Positions 59,732 to 64,000 of a DNA stretch of 64,000 nucleotides are shown piece by piece (position 1 is the first letter of the stretch; each line of letters starts with the position of its first letter). The stretch spans positions 1,488,001 through 1,552,000 of the forward strand of contig CAVZFL010000001.1 of assembly GCA_963774555.1 (NCBI GenBank), given 5' to 3'. Position numbers and translations under genes: made by a program. The notes beneath the pieces were generated by a model, which searched no databases, was not told the origin of the DNA, and was given only the letters and a program-made list of their open reading frames with translations. This DNA comes from VRUE01 sp963774555. Lineage in GTDB: Bacteria; Actinomycetota; Thermoleophilia; Solirubrobacterales; 70-9.

Positions 59732-59756
59732 TGGGAGAAAGTGGGGTACTGTGCCG
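59732..59756 (+). promoter_or_regulatory. MraZ-binding repeats before mraZ
   Basis: TGGGA (59732-59736) and TGGGG (59742-59746) are separated by 5 bases, with a weaker third unit TGCCG at 59752. This is the TGGGN-N5 spacing of MraZ operator boxes. They lie ~100 bases before mraZ, consistent with autoregulation of the division cluster. Confidence 0.75.
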
Positions 59757-59856
59757 CTCGAGTTGAAGCCCAGGACCGGGGTGGTGAGGCTCCTCCCACC
59801 TCATCACTCCGGTCCCAACTCTTTCCAGGCAGCCAGCACTGAAAGGAACCGATCCG

Positions 59857-60300
59857 GTGGCATTTCGGGGCCTCTACGAGCACAGTCTCGATTCCAAGGA
59901 TCGCCTCACCGTTCCCTCCAGGTTCCGGGCCGCCCTTTCCGACGGGGTTGTTCTGTCCAAGGGCTTCGACCCCTGCGTCTGGGTGCACACGACCGAGGAG
60001 TTCGAGCAGCTCTCCGAGCGCTTCCTCTCGCCGCACAGCCCCTTCGGCCGCGACGCGCGCAGCCTGCGCCGCCGCTTCCACGGCGGCTCCTTCGACGAGT
60101 CGCTCGATTCCGCCGGTCGCATCCGTGTCCCCAAGCCGCTGATCGAGCACGCCGGGCTGAACGGCCCCTGCGTGGTGATCGGCGCGGGGGAGTACCTGGA
60201 GATCTGGAACGCCGAGGCCTGGGCCAAGCAGGAGTCCGAGCTCGACGCCGCCGCGCCCGAGATCGCCGAGGGCCTCGCCGCCAGCGGAGCGCCTGAGTGA
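59857..60300 (+). CDS. mraZ: Transcriptional regulator MraZ
   Basis: 147 residues, GTG start. Two SpoVT/AbrB-like MraZ repeats: FRGLYEHSLDSKDRLTVPSR (about 3) and GSFDESLDSAGRIRVPKPLI (about 77), each with the conserved D-x-x-x-R-(L/I) core. MraZ is the first gene of the division and cell-wall cluster in most bacteria and represses that cluster by binding repeats upstream. Followed at once by rsmH. Confidence 0.97.
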   Translation: MAFRGLYEHSLDSKDRLTVPSRFRAALSDGVVLSKGFDPCVWVHTTEEFEQLSERFLSPHSPFGRDARSLRRRFHGGSFDESLDSAGRIRVPKPLIEHAGLNGPCVVIGAGEYLEIWNAEAWAKQESELDAAAPEIAEGLAASGAPE

Positions 60301-60370
60301 GATGGCGGCCCAGGCGCAACGAGCTCCCTTCCTCAGCGGCCCGACCGTAAGCCGCGCAACCCTTAGCTAC

Positions 60371-61318
60371 ATGCCAACCGAGCACAAACCCGTCCTCGCC
60401 CCCGAGCTGGTCTCGCTGCTGGCGCCCCAGCCGGGACAGACCGCGGTCGACTGCACCTTCGGCGGCGGCGGCCACGCGCGCCTGGTGGCGGCGGCGCTGG
60501 GGCCGAGCGGGACGCTCGTCTGCATCGATCGCGACCCCGACGCAGAGGTGCGCTACGAGGCGTTCGCCGCCGAGGTGCCCTGTGCAACCCGCCTGATTTC
60601 CAGCGATTTCGCGGCAGGGCTTCGCACTCTGCGCGGCGAAGGCATCCAGCCAGAGATGGTCTACATGGACCTCGGAATGTCCTCGATGCAGGTCGACGCC
60701 TGGGAGCGGGGCTTCTCCTATTCCTATGACGCACCGCTCGACATGCGGATGGACACCCGCCAGCAGCTGAGTGCCGCCGACATCGTCAACGAGTGGCCGG
60801 AGTCCCGCTTGGCGCAGGCGCTGCGTCGCTTCGGCGAGGAGCGCTACGCGGGTGGGATCGCCCGTGAGATCGCCCGCCGCCGCCCGCTTACCACCACCTC
60901 CGAGCTGGTCGACGCGATCAAGGCCGGCATGCCCGCCTCGGCCCGCTTCGGCGCCGGCCACCCGGCCAAGCGCACTTTCCAGGCGATCCGGATCGCCGTC
61001 AACGGCGAGCTCGACTCGCTCGACGACGCCCTGCCGACGGCCTGGGGGATGCTGCCGCGCGGCGGTCGCCTCGCCGCGATCTCCTTCCACTCGCTGGAGG
61101 ACCGCCGGGTCAAGCGCTTCCTCGCCGGGCGCGCCAAGGGCTGCGTCTGCCCGCCCGAGCTGCCGGTCTGCGTCTGCGGGCGCGAGCCCGAAGCCGAGCT
61201 GCTGACCCGCCGTGCCGTCGCGCCGGGGCCGGACGAGGTCGCCGCCAATCCGCGGGCGAAATCGGCCCACCTGCGCGCCGCGCTCAAGATCGCCGAGGCG
61301 AGCGGGGTGGAGGCCTGA
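60371..61318 (+). CDS. rsmH: 16S rRNA (cytosine-1402-N4) methyltransferase RsmH
   Basis: 315 residues from the ATG at 60371, where the family sequence begins (EHKPVLAPELVSLL). An in-frame ATG at 60302, just behind mraZ, is an alternative. SAM-binding motif AVDCTFGGGGHARLVAAAL, then DLGMSSMQVD, RGFSYSYDAPLDMRMD, HPAKRTFQAIRIAVNGEL and ISFHSLEDRRVKRFL are all RsmH hallmarks. It methylates C1402 of 16S rRNA in the decoding centre. Its stop overlaps the ftsL start (TGATG). Confidence 0.97.
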   Translation: MPTEHKPVLAPELVSLLAPQPGQTAVDCTFGGGGHARLVAAALGPSGTLVCIDRDPDAEVRYEAFAAEVPCATRLISSDFAAGLRTLRGEGIQPEMVYMDLGMSSMQVDAWERGFSYSYDAPLDMRMDTRQQLSAADIVNEWPESRLAQALRRFGEERYAGGIAREIARRRPLTTTSELVDAIKAGMPASARFGAGHPAKRTFQAIRIAVNGELDSLDDALPTAWGMLPRGGRLAAISFHSLEDRRVKRFLAGRAKGCVCPPELPVCVCGREPEAELLTRRAVAPGPDEVAANPRAKSAHLRAALKIAEASGVEA

Positions 61319-61797
61319 TGGAGGCGGCAACGGTACGTCGCGCCCCCGCGGTGCGAACGCCGGCGCGCAAAGCGCCGGCCCGCCGCAAGGCGCCCGCGCG
61401 CCGCCCCGGCGGCCAGCTGATTCCGATCGCCGCCGGTGCCGCGACGGCGGTGCGCCAGCTGCCCGACTCCAGCCTGATCGTGCGCATGACCAGTGGCCGG
61501 CTCTGGATTGGCGTGCTCGGCGTGCTGCTGGCCGGCATCGTCGCGGTCAACGTCGTCACCCTCAGCATCGCCGCCACCGCCGGTCACCTCGACCAGAACA
61601 TCGAGGCGCTCGAAGGGGAGAACTCGCTCCTCACCAGTCGCGACGCGGCCCGCTCCGGCGCGGCGCGGATCCGCCACGACGCAGCTGCGCTTGAACTTGG
61701 CGCCGCCAGCAGCGACCAGATCGGCTACATCGAGGCCGGACCGCACGACGTCACGATCGCCGCCCAGCGCCTCGCCGCCGCCGGCACGGGTTACTAG
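61318..61797 (+). CDS. ftsL: FtsL-like cell division protein
   Basis: 159 residues. A basic Ala/Arg/Pro-rich cytoplasmic tail (about 1-60) is followed by one membrane helix (RLWIGVLGVLLAGIVAVNVV) and a short coiled coil (LDQNIEALEGENSLLTSRDA). The topology and place between rsmH and ftsI fit FtsL/DivIC. It would form the septal FtsQLB-type complex that activates FtsWI. Confidence 0.85.
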   Translation: MEAATVRRAPAVRTPARKAPARRKAPARRPGGQLIPIAAGAATAVRQLPDSSLIVRMTSGRLWIGVLGVLLAGIVAVNVVTLSIAATAGHLDQNIEALEGENSLLTSRDAARSGAARIRHDAAALELGAASSDQIGYIEAGPHDVTIAAQRLAAAGTGY

Positions 61798-61808
61798 GGG
61801 CTCCGCAC

Positions 61809-63461
61809 GTGCGGACGATCGAGCGAAGGATCGGCCTCCTCTTCGCCGTCTTCCTCCTCTGCTTCGCGACGATCGCCGCCCGGGCCTTCTGGTTGCAGGG
61901 TGTGCAGGGTGCCAAGCTCGCCTCCGAGGCGGTCAGCCAGCAGACCCAGTCGGTGCCGCTGCCGAGCCTGCGCGGCAGCGTGCTCGATCGCCACGGCAAC
62001 GCGCTCGCCACCTCCGAAGACGCGGCGACGATCTTCGCCGTGCCACCGGAAGTGACGAAGCCGGCGCTGGCGGCGGAAAAGCTGGCGCCGATCCTCGGCC
62101 TGCCCGAGAGCAAGGTGCTGGGCGAGGTGACCGCCGAAGGCACCTACTCCGTCCTCGCCCACAAGGTCGAGCTGCCGACCGCGCGGCGGATCGAACGGCT
62201 CGAACTGGCCGGGATCGGCCAGGACCCCGACAGCCGCCGCACCTACCCCCAGGGCGATCTGGCGGCGCAGGTGATCGGCGCGGTCGGCTCCGAAGACCAG
62301 GGGCTGACCGGCCTCGAGGCCGGCGAGGAATCGGTCCTCAGCGGGACCGACGGCGAACGGCGCATCGTCACCGATGCGACCGGCGAAGCGATCCGCCTGG
62401 AAACGACGCAGGAAGCCGAGGACGGCGAAGACATCGAGCTGACGCTCGACCCGGCGATCGAGGCCAAGACCGAGGAAGTGCTGGCCGAAGTCGGCGAAAC
62501 CTACGCGCCCAAGGGGGCGACGGCGATCGTCATGGACCCGCGCAGCTCGCAGATCCTGGCGATGGCGAACTGGCCCCCGGTCGATCCGAGCGACCTCTCC
62601 AGCGCCAGCCCCGAAGACCTGATGAACCGCGCCACCGGCTTCACCTACGAGCCGGGCTCGACCTTCAAGGCGTTCACGGTCTCCGCCGCGCTGGAGGAAA
62701 AGCTGGTGACCCCGGAAACCTCCTTCTACCTGCCCTCGCAGCTCCACGTCGCCGATCGGATCATCGAAGACGCCGAGGCTCGGCCGCCGATCACGCTGAC
62801 GGTCGCGCAGATCCTCGCCCAGTCATCCAACGTCGGCGCCGCCACGATTGGTCTCGAGATCGGCAGTACGCTCTTCAGCAAGTGGATCGACCGCTTCGGC
62901 TTCGGCCGTCCGACCGGGGTGCAGTTCCCCGCCGAGGAGCAGGGGCTGGTGCCGGCGCTGGACCAGTACTCCGGCTCGACGATGGGCAACCTGCCGATCG
63001 GCCAGGGCCTGGCGGTGACGCCGATGCAGATGATGGCCGGTTACCAGGCGATCGCCGACGGCGGCATCCTCAAGCGTCCGCAGCTGATCGAGAGGATCGG
63101 CGACGAAGCGGTGCACGAGCCCAAGGGGCACCGGGTGATCGAAGCCGGGGTGGCGGCGCAGGTGCGCGAAATGCTCGAGGGGGTGCTGGAAGCGGGCGGG
63201 ACGGCGTCCGCGGTGAGCGTGCCGGGGTACACGCTGGCGGGCAAGACCGGGACCGCGCAGGTAGCAGAAGACGGGGGGTACTCGGAGACGAAGTTCGTGG
63301 CGTCGTTCATCGGGTTTGCGCCGGCTCAGGATCCGCAGCTGCTGGTGGGGGTTGTGGTTGACCAGCCGCAGGGGGAAATCTACGGTGGGTCTGTGGCGGC
63401 TCCGGCGTTTGGGAAGATCGCGGCGTTTGCGTTGCCTTATCTCGGGGTGCCGGCGGAATAA
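61809..63461 (+). CDS. ftsI: Class B penicillin-binding protein (FtsI/PBP2 type)
   Basis: 550 residues, GTG start. Membrane helix about 8-28, pedestal domain with LRGSVLDRHGNALATS, and transpeptidase domain with the three active-site motifs: STFK (catalytic Ser about 286), SSN (about 340) and KTGT (about 481). It crosslinks peptidoglycan at the septum with FtsW. The external part has many GAA codons (27 GAA to 20 GAG by hand count). Codons at the 3' end become G/T-rich and C-poor toward the palindrome that follows. Confidence 0.95.
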   Translation: MRTIERRIGLLFAVFLLCFATIAARAFWLQGVQGAKLASEAVSQQTQSVPLPSLRGSVLDRHGNALATSEDAATIFAVPPEVTKPALAAEKLAPILGLPESKVLGEVTAEGTYSVLAHKVELPTARRIERLELAGIGQDPDSRRTYPQGDLAAQVIGAVGSEDQGLTGLEAGEESVLSGTDGERRIVTDATGEAIRLETTQEAEDGEDIELTLDPAIEAKTEEVLAEVGETYAPKGATAIVMDPRSSQILAMANWPPVDPSDLSSASPEDLMNRATGFTYEPGSTFKAFTVSAALEEKLVTPETSFYLPSQLHVADRIIEDAEARPPITLTVAQILAQSSNVGAATIGLEIGSTLFSKWIDRFGFGRPTGVQFPAEEQGLVPALDQYSGSTMGNLPIGQGLAVTPMQMMAGYQAIADGGILKRPQLIERIGDEAVHEPKGHRVIEAGVAAQVREMLEGVLEAGGTASAVSVPGYTLAGKTGTAQVAEDGGYSETKFVASFIGFAPAQDPQLLVGVVVDQPQGEIYGGSVAAPAFGKIAAFALPYLGVPAE

Positions 63462-63467
63462 GGGACG

Positions 63468-63570
63468 GGAGGTCGGGTGCCCCTCCCCGGAAGACCGTCC
63501 GGCTTGCACTGGTCGGGGATGCGTGGGCGTGCCGCTCCCAAAGCCTTCCGGGGAGGGGCACCCGACCTCC
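63468..63570. repeat. Long palindromic element, family B, copy 3
   Basis: 26-bp perfect arms (63468-63493 and 63545-63570) enclose a 51-nt loop. Read on the minus strand, the loop contains CTTTGGG near one arm and AGTGCAAGCCG near the other, like the CTTTTTCGG and AGTACAAGCCG of the other copies. It fills the gap between ftsI and murE. Confidence 0.75.
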
Positions 63571-63587
63571 TTCCTAGAATCCGGGGG

Positions 63588-64000
63588 GTGAGATTGGACG
63601 CGCTTGTCGCGGGAGCTGTTGGGGCCCGGATTGTTGGGGACTCCGCCGTAGAGGTGGGGTCTCTTGCTTATGACAGCCGAAAAGTTCGGGCCGGGACGCT
63701 GTTCTTCTGCGTGCCCGGTGAGAAGAGCGATGGGCATGACTTTGCCGCGGCGGCTGTCGAGGCTGGAGCTGTGGCGCTGGTGGTGGAGCGGGAGCTGGAG
63801 TTGGATGTGGCGCAGATAGTCGTGCCGGATGCGCGGGTGGCTATGGCTCCTTTGGCGGCTCGGTTTTGGGGGGATCCGACGGGGGAGTTGCGGGTCGTCG
63901 GGATTACCGGGACCAACGGGAAGACGACTACGGCGTTTCTGGTTCGCGAGATCCTTGAGGCGGCGGGGATGCGGTGTGGGTTGTTGGGGACTGTGCGGCA
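63588..64000 (+). CDS. murE: UDP-MurNAc-tripeptide synthetase MurE, 3' end outside the window
   Basis: GTG at 63588 within a G-run that supplies a ribosome site. 137 codons are visible. The N-terminal Mur domain has AYDSRKVRAGTLFFCVPGEK, a MurE signature for UDP-MurNAc-dipeptide binding. The ATP-binding motif GITGTNGKTTTAFLV follows at about 105. It adds the third stem-peptide residue (usually diaminopimelate) in the cytoplasm. Codon use is unusually poor in C compared with rsmH and ftsL. Confidence 0.95.
   Translation, partial: MRLDALVAGAVGARIVGDSAVEVGSLAYDSRKVRAGTLFFCVPGEKSDGHDFAAAAVEAGAVALVVERELELDVAQIVVPDARVAMAPLAARFWGDPTGELRVVGITGTNGKTTTAFLVREILEAAGMRCGLLGTVR

Overview
The window is GC-rich DNA, roughly 70 % by eye, from one actinobacterial chromosome. 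The best guess is a member of Thermoleophilia/Solirubrobacterales. This rests on codon use, the mraZ-rsmH-ftsL-ftsI-murE cell-wall block, many secreted repeat-type proteins with an ALFVALGG-like signal segment, a cobalamin riboswitch of actinobacterial type and leaderless or GTG starts. It is an inference, because no rRNA is present.

Layout. 0-4 kb: two alpha/beta hydrolases, a metallophosphoesterase, a LAGLIDADG protein directly behind tRNA-Leu(CAG), and tRNA-Glu(CTC). 4.1-11 kb: an OmpR-type two-component system followed by a MacA/MacB-like export or sensing complex and two exported proteins. 11-14.5 kb: an accessory patch with HicBA, HigBA and VapBC toxin-antitoxin pairs, a duplicated small gene, a 22-bp piece of the tRNA-Glu gene and a metalloprotease fragment. 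14.7-19.5 kb: an unrecognised 585-residue protein and a large secreted protein. 19.5-25.3 kb: a drug/metabolite-type transporter, a zinc-ribbon protein, a DEAD-box helicase, a GMC oxidoreductase, a DUF4160/DUF2442 pair and a TPR protein. 25.3-28 kb: a GAF-domain histidine kinase and its NarL-type regulator. 28-36 kb: secreted proteins and a 1870-residue RHS protein. 36-37 kb: a transposase remnant and two tiny membrane proteins.

37.1-43.7 kb is the most interesting region. A cobalamin riboswitch precedes two exported DUF4430-type proteins, EcfT, a double-ATPase EcfA and an ECF S-component fused to an alpha/alpha-toroid (prenyltransferase-like) domain. A toroid plus a DUF4430-like beta domain is the architecture of animal intrinsic factor and transcobalamin, so this looks like a bacterial B12 capture-and-import machine. 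43.8-50.8 kb: nitroreductase, glycerol-3-phosphate dehydrogenase, a complete IS481-like element with an 8-bp target duplication, a degenerate Rho paralogue, a PHP phosphoesterase, a PfkB kinase and DUF192. 50.6-53.9 kb: a STAND NTPase with TPR repeats beside a small protein that shares a short beta-type motif with it, a possible immune module. 54-58.8 kb: a Tad pilus block with its own two-component pair. 59.7-64 kb: start of the division and cell-wall cluster.

Three cross-cutting observations stand out. First, Glu codons switch from GAG in cytoplasmic protein parts to GAA in exported parts, even inside one gene. Second, two families of palindromic elements lie between genes and, in frame, inside two transporter genes. 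Third, about a dozen genes carry single-base frame breaks while family-conserved sequence continues across them, which looks more like assembly indels than real decay.
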